Program-made: the position numbers and the translations under genes
Notes under the pieces: generated by a model
The model's input: the letters and a program-made list of their open reading frames with translations, nothing else
Databases searched by the model: none
What the model was told of the DNA's origin: nothing
Shown here: positions 38,801 to 50,950 of the stretch, in pieces
How the letters are laid out: each line of letters starts with the position of its first letter
Numbering within the stretch: position 1 is the first letter of the stretch
DNA from: Echinococcus granulosus
Lineage: Eukaryota > Platyhelminthes > Cestoda > Cyclophyllidea > Taeniidae
Direction: 5' to 3'
DNA: 64,000 nt
NCBI RefSeq assembly: GCF_000524195.1
Contig: NW_020170382.1
Span: 1,239,107-1,303,106 of the forward strand

Positions 38801-39169
38801 CCAACAAATTTGGTATTCCGTCAAAATAACCACCTTTATTGATTGCCAATGTCTAAGCCCACTTTTGATTTTATTAAAACGTCTACCAAACTTTCATCCT
38901 TCTAAATAGTGTCGCAGAATGCGTCTCCCAGTGCGATTCCCCCCCTCTTAGTGGGGTTATTGCTTGCCCCATCGATAGCGCTTATTTTTCTCCTACTGCT
39001 GTGCTTTCTAGGTCAGGCCTTCATCGGTTTCGATTCCATTGAATTGGCTACAGAGGCGTTGAGTGCTACCCACGGCTTCTTGCTCAAAGGGAGGCCCATG
39101 CACGTTCAATTCGCACGTGGTGTCATCGCCAAACCCGATCCCAACAGTCTAATCACAAGAAACGAGTAA
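32853..39169 (+). CDS. RNPC3: RNPC3, U11/U12 di-snRNP 65K protein
   Basis: Bridge protein of the minor-spliceosome U11/U12 particle: the N-terminal part contacts U11-59K and the C-terminal RRM binds U12 snRNA. Exons: 32853-33002, 33034-33366, 33956-34580, 35445-35810, 39012-39169. All in phase, 543 residues (human 517). RRM1 lies at about residues 10-86 (VLHFKNF; RNP1-like HRALAEF). The diagnostic 65K block TILTNIVRCLASV, then LHLMNRLNLPTPF, spans exons 2-3. An acidic linker precedes RRM2 (LYVKNL at 446-451; RGQAFIGF at 491-498). Intron 1 is 31 bp (33,003-33,033) and later introns are 589, 864 and 3,201 bp. The frame is open for 59 codons upstream of ATG 32,853 back to 32,674. An ATG at 32,605 plus a 29-bp intron (32,645-32,673) would join it and add 73 residues, so the start is uncertain. 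Head-to-head with YARS2. Confidence 0.92.
33583..33602 (+). repeat. T10-G10 homopolymer junction
   Basis: Ten T directly followed by ten G, inside intron 2 of RNPC3. It could be a genuine low-complexity tract or an assembly artefact. Homopolymer lengths are unreliable in most sequencing. Confidence 0.8.
35811..39011 (+). other. large intron 4 of RNPC3
   Basis: 3,201 bp, pyrimidine-rich on the coding strand, splitting the RNP1 motif of RRM2 between exons. Open frames such as 36,032-36,334 and 37,811-38,053 show no recognisable content. I see no repeat-family copy in it. Confidence 0.6.
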
Positions 39170-41077
39170 TGCACTACTCTTACCTCCCTTGTTTTTTCTG
39201 TTGATATAAACCGATACTGATTATGCTATTCTTTTAAAAATAACTTTCGGAGTGTAGAATGATAAGTTGAGGGCTGGATTTTGGGGTATTATTTTCTGGG
39301 TACGGTTTCTGCTGTATATGGGACTAATTTTCAGAGAATCTGACCTCAAAGTGAGAGATGATTGTGATTTTCTCATAGTCTGCTCATGTGCGGGCGTCAA
39401 GGTGATGCTTTACGAGTTCATTCTTGTGCATTTATTATGATAATGCACCCGTTTACCATCGAGGCTTGTCAGGGGTCGCAGCTGATAGACAAGATAGAAG
39501 AAAGTGGAATAACCAATTATTGTGGATTTCCCGAAGAAAAAGATGTCTGTTCTTACATGTTAGTAGCCAAATCATGGGAATGAAGTCTCAAGTTGCGAAG
39601 TATGATCTCAAAGTGGTTCCGGTTTTTGCTAATGTTGGGTGTTTTTTGAGAGTTCTTAGTGGTCTTAGTCTCAGAAAAAATCCTAAATAGGTAGTGGCGG
39701 ATCTTCGCCCATTCCCGATTGTCGGATTGCAATAACTATATACGCTAGTGCTAGATCCAACTGTAGCTTCATTCAACAGCCTAGACGTATTTTTTGTGTT
39801 ATGACTTGTTTTTCTTTTATAGCTGGTTCCAAAAAACACTGAAATGAAACATGCGTTCTCATGTGACAGGTTTCGGCCACGCCTTTTAGCCTACTGCTCG
39901 ACTATTATTACGCGACTGTCAAATAATATCTTAGTCAAAATTACTCATATGGTTTCGAGCTAAATGGGTTTTGGAGTACATTCTGCTAAAACTCGCTTAC
40001 GGTTTTCAGTAAAGCCCTCTGTACTGACTTCTTGTAGCTTCTAGATCCCCGTAAAATGGCACTGCTTCTGTGCTTTATAAAGTGTAGGTATGTTGCATCA
40101 GTCTATCGCTACGGTATGCTTCATTGTACTCTCTACTTTCTCCTATTTCTGTCAGAAATTAGGGAAAAACAGTGAAATGCATATTTGTGACTACGAGAAA
40201 GCGTGTTCTCCATTACCAAAGAAACCTTTCTAAGTACTCTGATGAATTTACCTAAGGTTAAAACACCTTCATAAACTTGTAGATGTCCTCTAAGTCTTGA
40301 TAGATATGTAAGGAATTTAAAATCAATTTGACCACCATTTTTTGGTATGTATGGTCCAGTTCACTGGTCTAGTCACAATATTATTTTTGTAACAGGCTGT
40401 TTAGGTCCTCCGCCATTGTATCCCACCAGGCGGCTTGACTTTTTGACCATGCCAGCAGTCCCCATGTCCTACTGCACATGGACAATGCAAATTCTGCCCG
40501 AGTATTTTGGCTTCTTTCAACTTCTGGGTAGTTTCAGGACTTCACATTATAGCGGGAAAAACTTCCACTATTGGCGATTTTTTTTGTTAATTTTTATGGC
40601 TTGACGCCTCAACACCCACAAATCTCCCACACACTCTAATGCAGAAATAATAGCCAGACTTCCACAAATTAATCGGTGAGAAAAATTAGACAGTTTACTA
40701 CTTTAAATTCCACCACGATAGTGTTTTTTAAGTCCTGATATGCATAGGACATACGGCTTTGTTTAAGTCGATGCTGCCAAACCACATCCCTTGATCAACT
40801 TCTAAAGTTCAACCATTAAGCGATCTTCTTTGTATCTGGTAGACGTTGAAAGTATCCTACCCCTCATAAACTCGCATTTAGATAACTCGAAGGTATAGAA
40901 AAAGAATTATGAAAAGTTTTCTTAGTTTTAATAGAACGGCATAATGGCAGTTTAACTTTTACTGATAAAATACGTAATTTGTATAGGTAAACGGTCTAAA
41001 AGTGTCTACAGATTAAAGAAGGGAGAAGAGGGTGAAAGAGATCCTTTTGTGGGTGCTCTCTTCCTTTGCCATGCTTC
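39170..41077. other. intergenic, RNPC3 to ABCB copy 1
   Basis: About 1.9 kb between two convergent genes. I saw no canonical polyadenylation hexamer close to either stop. Short open frames (39,386-39,690 and 40,347-40,604) carry nothing recognisable. Confidence 0.4.
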
Positions 41078-44000
41078 TCAACCGGAAGCGCTATGCAGGG
41101 CGTAAAAAGCACCACGAGCCTGCAGCAGTGCGCCAGGCGGACCGCACTCGATTTTTCGACCGCGGTCAACAACCACTACAAAGTCGCAGGCTTCCACTGT
41201 GGAGAGACGATGCGCCACCACGACACAAGTCATCTTCGCCTTCGCTATGGTCTGCGACAGCGCCTCCTGCACGTCTCGCTCGTTCTCCGCGTCCAGTGCC
41301 GAGGTCGCTTCATCCAGCAGCAGCAGTGCCGGACGTCTGACTAGTGCCCGAGCAATCGCAATTCGTTGTCGTTGACCCCCTGAAAGTTGAGAGCCCCGGA
41401 TACCCACTTTTGTGTCGTAGCCCTATAAAATCGGTCATAGTAATTAAAAGAAACTGCTTGCCGAGTGAGAAAGAAGTTGAGAGAAGAGTAGATTTACCAT
41501 TGGGAGATTTGTGATAAAGTCATGAATGTTTGCAACTTTTGCAGCCTCAATGATATCACTCATCGAAAGCTCACGAGAGCAATCACCAAAGGCAATATTA
41601 TCGCGGATAGAAAGATCGAAGAGGTCTGTGTTCTGTAACACTACCCCAATATGCTGCCGTATCCAATTGGGTGAGAGGTCCTTTACATTCCTTCCGTCCA
41701 TGAAGACACCCTCCTCAAGTTTTTCGAAGTTATCCGCGTCGTAGAAGCGTTCGATGAGCTGGAGTATGGTCGACTTTCCGCAACCGGATTGACCAACCAG
41801 AGCGACGGAGGTGCCGGCTTCCACAGTGTGACTGAAGCCCTCCAATACCTTTACGTATTTGCGATCGGGGTATGAAAATTCGACATCCTTGAACTCGATT
41901 TTGCCCGAAAATGGCCCCTCAGGTGTCTCACCACTATCCACATCCATTTGACTCTGGCGCTCTAGTAAACTCATAATCTGCCGCGCGCCCACGTTTGCGC
42001 TCTTCAAATCGGGTAAGAAGGAGGCCGCACGACCCACGCCTTGAGCGGAGAAGCTGATCAGTGTGAATGCTCTAGAAGTGAGGAATTATCATTGGTTACC
42101 TATGTAGCTTTTTTGAGTCCAAATTGCAAATTACAATGTCTGTTTAGCATCCTTTTTCCCCTTAATCTTAATGCATTCTCTTAAACGTGGTAAATTTTTT
42201 TGCGAAACCCTATTACGGCTGAAGTTCAGCAACTAGACTTCAAAAGATTACTGAGCATTCGACTAACCGAAAAACAGTGAAGGTTTTAATGTCTTTTTGT
42301 CTCAGAAGGGTTGCTCCAACAGAGAAGGAGGCCGCCATCTGAAAGTACTGCATGGACTGAGCCACCGTACTGACAGTTGAGAAGAAGATATTGGACCAGT
42401 CGATAAGTCTGTGAAAGGAAAGAAAGAGAACTCATCACTGGTATGTCGATGAAGTCTTCTATGCCGCCAACGGCACTGGAAGTAGAGGTGTTGAAGACGA
42501 TACTTGCTAATAAGCAGGTGCCTACACAAGCTCGCACCAGAGTGCGCGCATGCATCCTGGATGATAACTCTGCCAAAGTCATATTTAACCTTGAAAAGTG
42601 GCGTGAGTTTAGTAACATAGTCAAATATGACGTTGTTAAATGGGAAGGTGAGGCATCGGTTACAGTTGCGGAAGAATTATTTCTATAGGAAGAAAGGGAG
42701 GTGGGAAAAAGTTCCAACAACTTACGGGGTCGTATGGCCACACTTTTCTAAGAATAGATTGCTGTAGAAGGTCTCCAGACCAAAGCTGGTGACGACTCGA
42801 TGAGCACTTAAGGCCTCCTGGGCGACGCTTACACCAGCGAGGTACTTCTTGCGTTCTGATCCCGAAAGATCTTTGAGCTGTGTGGAAAAAAGGAAATACC
42901 CGAATTCAAGCATGTATTTATCTAACTCTTGTAGTGGGTTCGAAGTTGTGTAAAACTGGCACTACACTGAATTGCAAATAAATTTACTCTTCTTTGAGGC
43001 AACAACAAAGTATCAGTATTGGTTCATATGTGTCTTACAAACACCTTTTGTTTTAGGTAAAGCTAAGCCCAATTTCAATGTAAACCATTTCCATAGGAAA
43101 CAGTGTCTGTTAGTTTGTTTTCAAGGCATAATGTTTTGCACCTTTAGCATTCTATGAAAAAAAAAACAAACTAAAATCATTACGGTCATGAATCTTGTGC
43201 ATGAAAACTCCGACTAACTCCCCCTTTTTAATACGACAAGGATATGATTACTAGGTTGGGCCTGTTTTAACAATACATCACCTTAAAAGAACGCTATTGT
43301 GGGTCACTTAAATCTCATTTGTAAAAAGAAAAGTATGGACTACTTGATTTTACAGATTGCTTTTTCATAAAAAACGGTAGAAGTTAATGCTAGGAGTTAT
43401 CTCCACCCATAATTGTTAGTGTACAACAAACGTCAGGCACAGTGAGAGATTTTGCATTACACTACCGAATAATGCAAGATTGGATGCAGGAGTGTTACGC
43501 TAAGTGGTGCTTATCACCAGACGCTCGTTAATTTCAGAGAAGGTCCTCAAAGCTTTCAGTGACATAATTCCCAAACAAAGGGACTAAAAAAACCTTACTA
43601 ACAGATTTAAGAATTTTTATTTTATTCCAAGACAAAACTGCAATAATACTGGAAAAAAAACCCTAAGATCCCAAATAAGGCAGGCTTTATTCATCCATCT
43701 CAGGAGGCAGAATTGGTGCAATTTTAGCCAATTTTAAGGTATCTTTTAAAAAAGCGTGGCACTAATTAATCTCTCAGTGTTTTAAATTAAAAACGCATTT
43801 TACCAAGCCTCTTCAGGCCTAAGAATTTTTGAAACATAAATGAATATTCGGAAAATTCTTTTGAAGGACCTCCACTCGATGCAATGGAGGTGATAGAAAG
43901 CACCTCACCTGGAGGATACTGGCGAGAATGAGGAAGGGGAAAAAAGCGAGGTTGACGAGGGTCACTTTCCAGCTGTAACTGCAGGCAATTACGAGAGAGA

Positions 44001-47000
44001 CAATAACTAGACATGTAGCCTCCACCATAACACCCAACTGCGTTCCGGAAATCTTCTCCAGCGAGGGTGCGTCCGCTGCAAGTCGTGCTGTCAGCACACC
44101 AGGCTGGTTCTCGGACTTGTCGAACCATGCCACCTCCTGCGAGGTCAAAATAATAGATTACCCTCTTAATTACACCTCGCCCACATCCTCAAGAATGCAT
44201 ATACTTGATTTAATGCAATTTACCTGCTATTTTATTATGTACACCAGTGGGATCCCCCATGCCCTTTACTGAGTCACCATCTTTAAGTAACTAGCGCCCC
44301 TCTTGCTGTTCAATAGAGCAATTACATACGATCCATCACATGAGAGTGTTAATATGAATCAAGCTGTAATAACGGTGTCTGATAATGACACATTTCAATA
44401 AAGCAATTTAGAATTAAATTCTTGATTACCCAGGGACCAAGGTAAACTCTGTTCTTCAATTCAGTTATTCAAGATATGCATTGCCAGCAAAACCGGAAAA
44501 GGACAGAAAATGTGGGTGACAGTAATTTGATCTGACATTTCACTAATCTTAATGTTTGCGTAGTTAAGTGACGTTATGAAGCAAGGAGCTTTACTTATAA
44601 AATTGCGACTCCGTCATTACTAACCTGCTTCAAAATGGATTTGAAAAGCATCTCTCGAACTCTTCTCGTTAGTCGCTCTCCTGCAATGCCTAGCATGGTT
44701 CTCTGAAAGAAGATCATCAAAAGAACATAGTGTTTTACTTCATTTTCCATGTTGATGACAGTCGCTAACACAAAATTGTCTTTGTCTACGGCTTCATCAC
44801 CTTGAGTCTACCCCTCTGTTTCGACAGCTTGGTAAAATTATGCAATTGTTGAACTCGAAAACCACCTATGAAAAACCTTTCAAATATCTTTTCATAGTTT
44901 TGACCATTTTTTATATCCTACGTAACGTAATTTCTAACATTATTAAGGTTTTGAAGGGGGGATTTGTCATCACTTAAATAGAATTTAAATAGGAGAGTGA
45001 ACCTCACTTGAACAAATGTGGCAATCATTCGCATGAAACCGAGGAAGATCATGTTTACGGCAAGCCTATTGGCTTTGCGTTGCATTTTCATCGGGGTAAA
45101 GATCATCAGGGCAAGCTAAAAGAGCAATTCACCATGGTCTCAGTAAATTGTAAGAGATTTTTTCTGCATTGCTCCTACTCCAATTGCCTAACTTCGTACG
45201 GATGCACGCCAAGCCAGGATCTTTATAATCGGCCATTTAAAAGGTAAAATGAGTTTAGAGTTCACAAATGAACTAAACTAATTAAACGGAAATTTAAGGA
45301 GAACTTGCATCGAACATGTCGGAGTAGACAAGCGCAAAGAGGGGCTCGATAATCCCAACAGCAATTGCCATTAGTAGACCCATAATGAGGTAGAGGCACT
45401 CAGGTTTGTTTAGGCGCAAAGCCTGCCACATGGGCCACTATAAAAACAATTAATGGAAATTCCATTTCTTTAAGACCTACTTTATCTTTAGAAAAAAATG
45501 ACAAAAAGTGGAAAAACACCAACCTTTTTCCTGAAAGCAGCTAACTGGGACTCCTTTTTCGGTTCCGATTCTCCCTCTTCGATGATCTAATGCAAAAGAC
45601 AAAGTAAAGGTCATGAAAAGGTTATCTAAACTTTTAAGTGCCTGAAATTTATTCGTTTTATGCTTACCTCGTCGAGTTTTTCCATTTCATTATCAAACTA
45701 GGGGAAAGAATGCGCAAAAAGTTCATATAAACCGATTAGGACAACAATGTTTGCTGTGATCAGCAAAACTCACCTCATCATGCTTCTCGTAAATTTTCAC
45801 TCCCATCTTTTCTAAATCAGTGGATTTTGCAACCTCCTTATTTTTGGTCGATTCTTCCTTTAAAAGACCCTAAAAATTCAATCATTGCAATTAGAACGAG
45901 TTTAATGTTGCCTTTTATGCACCAACGACAGCCTCAGAATCAAAATCAACCTACCTGTGCCTGAAGCATGCGGTAGTACTGGCCTTTCATGTCCCTTAAC
46001 TGCTCGTGTGTGCCCTGCTCCAAGATTATGCCGTCCTTCATGACGACAATCACGTCAGCTTCTCGCACCGTGGTGAGACGATGAGCCACCATGAGAACCG
46101 TTCTACCAGCACCCGCCTGCTCCAGTGCTCGTTGAACTGACTTCTCCGTCCGTGTGTCCAAGGCAGAAGTAGCTTCGTCTAGCAGAAGAATTTTTGGGCG
46201 TCGAACCAACGCTCTAGCAATTGCAATTCGTTGTCGTTGGCCGCCCGACAACTTAGCTCCTCCCTCATTTAGCCATGTATTAAAGCCCTGTTATGGAGAT
46301 AAAGCCTCGGAAATATAAGTGGAAATTAAGACTGGATTAAAGTGATATAAGTGACATACTTCTGGCATTCTGTAAATGAATTCAGAAGCTTCGGCCAGCT
46401 GAGCAGCCTGTATAACCTCATCCATTGTTGCATGGAGATCTCCCATACGGATGTTTTCGGCAATGGTGCCGGTAAAAAGTGTCGCCTCCTGAGAGACAGT
46501 TCCTATTTGCCTTCGAAGCCAGCCAACATCAAGATTTTGAATGCTTTCACCATCAACAAGGATTTCACCATCTTGGGGATCGTAAAGTCGTTGTATCAGA
46601 TGAATTGCTGTACTCTTTCCAGAGCCACTAAAACCTACTATTGCAACTTTCTTCCCTGGCTCAATCGTCAAATTGAAGTTCTTTAATATCTAGGTTAAAA
46701 AAAGTGTCCAGTACTGCGTGTTGGCTTATGAGAAAAAAATCTGACCACTTAGACTTACTGGTACATTAGGTCGGCTGGGATAACTAAAATTGACATTTTT
46801 AAATTCAATCCTTCCTTGAAAGTCCGGGATAATCTCACCCCCTTTTTCGATGTCAATGGGGGGAACACGATCAATAATAGCGTAAACCTTTTTAGCAGCC
46901 GATACTGCTCTGGCAAGAGCCTCGATTTCAGGTAGGGCCTTACCAACAGCAATGCTAGAGATGATTATGCTCACAACAACCTGTCAGAGTTTAAAAAAAA

Positions 47001-48331
47001 TCTATAGTGGACAAACTTCATAGAATAGCACTTCAAATAAATTTGAAAAATACGCACCAGAATAACGGTACCATTGCTGAAGCGCTCTGTACGGACTAGA
47101 GTAATTCCATACCACAGGCAAAGAGCAGCCGCTGAGAAAATCGACAGGCTAACGAAACCGTTCCCTAACAGTTAAAATTAAATCATTTATAGGACAGAAA
47201 TTAATGCAGTACTTTTTTAATGTCATTTGTATAGGTCCCACTAAGGTGCATACAAACTTTTAAATTAAATATGGGGAGTAGTAGTAAAGATAATGTTTGA
47301 AAAGGTAATGTACCAGCGCCGATAGCCATGCCTTTGCGAATTCCAGTTCGCTCAGCCTTATATAATTCGTTGGCGTAACGCTCGTAGGTCCTCTTCTGTC
47401 CACCATACGCAAACACAGTGCGAATTGAAGAGAGAACCTCACCAGCGATACCACCAGCTTCACTGTATGCTTGAATCTCCTTCGTGTTGAAATACTTGAG
47501 GGCAAACGCAAGAAAAGCAAAAGAGGCGCCAATAACAGGAAGGGAAGCAGAAGCCACGAGAGCAAGCTTCCAGCCCTTTGCGTATGCCATGATGATGCAC
47601 CCAAGAAAGAGGACGGCATCTCGAACAAAACTGCCTACACGATTTCCGATGCCACTTTGGATTTCAGGCACGCTACTTGATAGAAGGCTGATAAGACTAC
47701 CCGAAGCTTTGGAGTCCATCCAGCCTGCGTCTTGACGAATGAGACTCTGCAAAATTTAAGTCAATGTCTTGACATATAACAATAAATATTGCATACTTTT
47801 GTTAAATTCTAAATAGGGTTAATGTTTTACAGATAGATTTGGCACTTACATCGAAGAAAAGAAGACGAATTCGCCTCGCCTGTCGTTTGGAAGAGAGGGT
47901 CAAGAAGTACATTTGTACAAAGCCAAGGACAAGTGATGATATTGCCAAGTATACAAAGAATGGAACTTGCTCCTCAATCAGATCTGCGGCTCTGAAAAAA
48001 TTCCTTATAAGCCTGTCGACCATATCAGCGAATATGGCCATGCTTATGGGAAACAGTGCACCCAAGCCAGCACTGCACAGAATGCCAAAGGCAAACATTA
48101 AAACTTCTAGTGGCTTTGCATATCGAAACTAGCAAGCCAAAATTAGAATAAAAGCATTATTACCAATCCGCAGTAGTTTAATTTTTCCAATTCAAAATCC
48201 TCGTCAAGGCTAGAGAGACGTAAGATTCACAACAAAGGAACGTACAGACTATCCAAATTAAAAGGATCCTCATCTTTTGATTTGAAATCATCGTCAAATT
48301 CGGCAACTACTTCCACCTTCCTCTTACTCAT
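41078..48331 (-). CDS. ABCB1: ABCB full transporter / P-glycoprotein, copy 1
   Basis: Full ABC exporter (TMD1-NBD1-linker-TMD2-NBD2) of the P-glycoprotein type, moving hydrophobic compounds across the plasma membrane. Exons from the start: 48242-48331, 47850-48128, 47314-47746, 47058-47164, 46759-46980, 46360-46689, 45955-46287, 45774-45869, 45668-45697, 45524-45586, 45309-45437, 45008-45115, 44625-44702, 43909-44136, 42726-42877, 42268-42408, 41498-42071, 41078-41422. All phases fit: 3,738 nt, 1,245 residues. NBD1: Walker [10 protein letters not shown] (396-404), LSGGQ (500-504), Walker B LLLDE (D524), H-loop VAHRLTT. NBD2: Walker [10 protein letters not shown] (from 1033), LSGGQ (1144-1148), LLLLDE (D1168), VAHRLST. 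Both ATP sites look intact. The charged linker is spread over three mini-exons of 96, 30 and 63 nt. The intron at 45,116-45,308 starts GCAAGT. The first-exon donor (GTTCCT) is weak. One-to-one orthology with human ABCB1 is not claimed. Confidence 0.94.
45116..45308 (-). other. GC-AG intron in ABCB copy 1
   Basis: The donor reads TTC GAT|GCAAGT after YSDMFD and the acceptor is TTTTAG. Only this non-canonical GC donor keeps the next exon (ALMIFTP) in phase; a GT donor three or four bases later would shift it. GCAAGT is the normal form of GC donors. Confidence 0.75.
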
Positions 48332-48659
48332 CTTGGTTCAGTGTGTCAAAATCAAACATAAGCCAGTTGACCTTGATCTTGTATAACCAACTGTATTCGC
48401 ATATATAAACAGCCATCTAATGGTAGAGAAATTTGCAACAAAATTTTAATCACGAGCAAAAAATAGTTTTTTTAAGATTTTTTAAAATATATGGTAGTAG
48501 CGCGGTAAAGTTTTTGAAAGTTTTGCAATAAATGGTGGAACCACACGGTAAGTCGTAGTAAAACCACGATTTTATGCACGAAACTAGGCTTTGTCAGGAA
48601 TACTTTCCTTTGCTTAGGTTTTTAATTGCTCAATATTTTGCTATTTACATATTTGGCAA

Positions 48660-48850
48660 CACGTAAACACATGTAGAGCTCCCAGACTACCCTGAAGACG
48701 AAAGAAGGTATAATACATGCATTCAATGTGAAGAAAGGCCCGGAGCTACTGACACGGCCCAGATGCCAACCAACCGGGGAGTGTATAATGGCAGGGTATC
48801 CAAGTAGCGCCCTTATCGAACCCGGGAGTTAAGCAACCAACATATTATAT
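48660..48850 (+). repeat. repeat R1 3'-end fragment
   Basis: Begins TAGAGCTCCCAGACTACCC, then CCTGAAGACGAAAGAAG, and parallels 49,540-49,720, which begins TAGAGCTTTGAGACTTTCC, then CCTGAGGACTAAAGAAG. It lies directly before copy B in the same orientation, so two R1 elements are arranged head-to-tail with the first reduced to its 3' end. Confidence 0.5.
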
Positions 48851-48851
48851 A

Positions 48852-49720
48852 GCTCCTCTCCTCTTTTGAGCGCCTTCCCCACCCCTCCCCTTTGTCAACT
48901 TTCCGCATCAGCCATTACAGGATAGTCGATGCTGTAGGGGAAACACCCACGAACCAGCCTCGTCAGTCATCGAATCTCTATGCAACTAAAAAGACACTTG
49001 ATCACAATATCACCAACCCCTCCTGGCTATTCTACTGGATCTGCAATTTCGTCCTCTATGTGCACTTAACTCGGGAACGGGAAATTGTGCTGGTCACTAG
49101 GGGCGTTCATAGGAAGAAGTAGGAACAATGTCCTGAAAGTAAATTTATGTAAGGGAAGACGGGATTTAGCGGAGTTTCTTGGGGTAGGTTTCCGCGTTTG
49201 TTCTTTCTTGCTCTTTGTTCTAACTTAAGCGCTCCCTAGTCATATCTATCAGGTTTCTGTCCAGCTAGTACAGGCCTGAGGAGGTATGGCAGATTTACAT
49301 TATCCAGGTAGTGTAACCGTAACAAAATCTGCCTCATGGTTCACGGTTTGTATCGCTTCCGCTGTCAATAGTATTTCCGCAGAAAGTTGGGGGTAGTTTC
49401 TGAAGGTAGACGTCTGTTTGGGGTCATCATCGATTCACCCATCTATAGCATATGCACTCCCACCACAGCGCTGCGTTTTATCACCCACTAGTAGAAATCA
49501 CGATGAATGTCCATTAATGTCGGGTTCACTTTCCGCTACCTATGTAGAGCTTTGAGACTTTCCTGAGGACTAAAGAAGACAATGCTTGGGCAGAATAGAT
49601 ATGTTCAAAATACAGAAGGTAATGGAGCCACTAAAATAGCCCAGAGGCTAGTCTCTCTGTCAAAGGTACAATGGTCAGGACACATAATAACCCTTTACCA
49701 AAACCGCGAGCCACACAGCT
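48852..49720 (+). repeat. dispersed repeat family R1, copy B
   Basis: Starts with CCTCTCCTCTTTTGAGCGCC and carries CAGCCATTACAGGATAGTCG, AGTCATCGAATCTCTATGC and, near 49,370-49,410, GTCAATAGTATTTCCGCAG with GGTAGACGTC, aligned with copy A. In one frame the stretch from 48,950 reads SSNLYATKKTLDHNITN, matched by translations of copies C and D, so this block was once coding. Confidence 0.6.
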
Positions 49721-50763
49721 AATGTAATGCACTTGTGTTTCGACTATTTGTAATTCTGCTGCTCAGTGTGATCCCTTAGCCAACTCGATATACTTTGAGC
49801 TCTCTTGTTCGTTGTTAATAAAGCTCCTTCCACATTGTTTTGATTTATTTCGACTTTATTCCCCTCGTCTTGCAATGTATCAAATGCTCTAAATGTTATG
49901 AAGATTCTAATATATCCTAAATTTCTTATATTTGTTAATATTCTAATTGGGAATGAGTGAAGTAAAAGACCAGATATGTACTCACGCTAATATACCATTT
50001 TATGGATCAATTAAGCCATACTGTCCATAGATATTGTTGTGTCACTTACTTCAGACAATAAAAGAACGCATTACTATGGTTAACATGCATGCTTACTCCC
50101 ATACTGCTCTTGAACGTCATTGGTGCAGTGTATTTTGCTTGGTGCTGCTACAGCTTTCACTTCATCCTCGATTACTTGACGAGGTCTACCCTACCACAAG
50201 TTAATTCGCTGTCAACTTAGTGAAGATCTGGAAACGATTAGCCACAGTGACGTTTGAACCTCGATGGCTGAGAATCAACATAATGCAATTTGCAGTTTGA
50301 ACAAGCCTATTTTGGTATATGCCACCCACTTTGCCTAAAAGCCATCCTCGGCACTCCTGTTTTAACAAGTATAGGGTAGTGGGATGTACTAATATTTGCC
50401 CACATCTTAAGGACGAAGACCATACACTGGCTTCCCATTGACACTCGAAGGCTCTCGACTCCAAAGGTAATGTGGATTTCCTATGGATCCATTTATCGTG
50501 TCAACTAAGTGAATTCCTTAATAGACATTCATTTCATTACTACTGCTAGAAGCTTGTTTGCGGTCTTCAGTGAGCAAATTTTGCACACTACTTGCTATTC
50601 GTAGCACCATTCCCTGAAATGCGAAGCACTTTAATGAACCAAATCTTCTGGATATATATGCAATTCCTAAAATGGTGTTCCCTTTCTCTGACCTTTTGAC
50701 ATCACTTTGCAATTAACATTTTAGCTGAGTTACTCCTTGTCGGCCATTATAACGCAGGAACAC

Positions 50764-50950
50764 TTTAGGTTAGGTCAATCAGACAGCGGGAACGGGATCA
50801 CCTCATGTCCCTTTTCCACGGTCAACTGTCGCGTGCGCGCGTGCCTCACCCTGAGCCCACCCGCACAGGTAGGCGACAAATAAGTTCCTATTAAAGTCTT
50901 TGTTCTCTAATCACTCTAGTTGGAATCTCGCTATCGTCCGTGCCCTCACA
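50764..50950 (+). repeat. short GC-rich dispersed repeat, copy 2
   Basis: Partner of 4,635-4,830. It contains an alternating purine-pyrimidine run GCGTGCGCGCGTGC (near 50,832) and GACAAATAAG, followed by TTAAAGTCTTTGTTC. The composition contrasts with the AT-rich surroundings. The ends are approximate. Confidence 0.4.

Noticed and set aside
41032..41344. + strand open frames opposite the NBD2 exon of ABCB copy 1 (the same occurs at 59,472-59,836 for copy 2)
   Set aside because: Antisense shadows of conserved ATPase exons.
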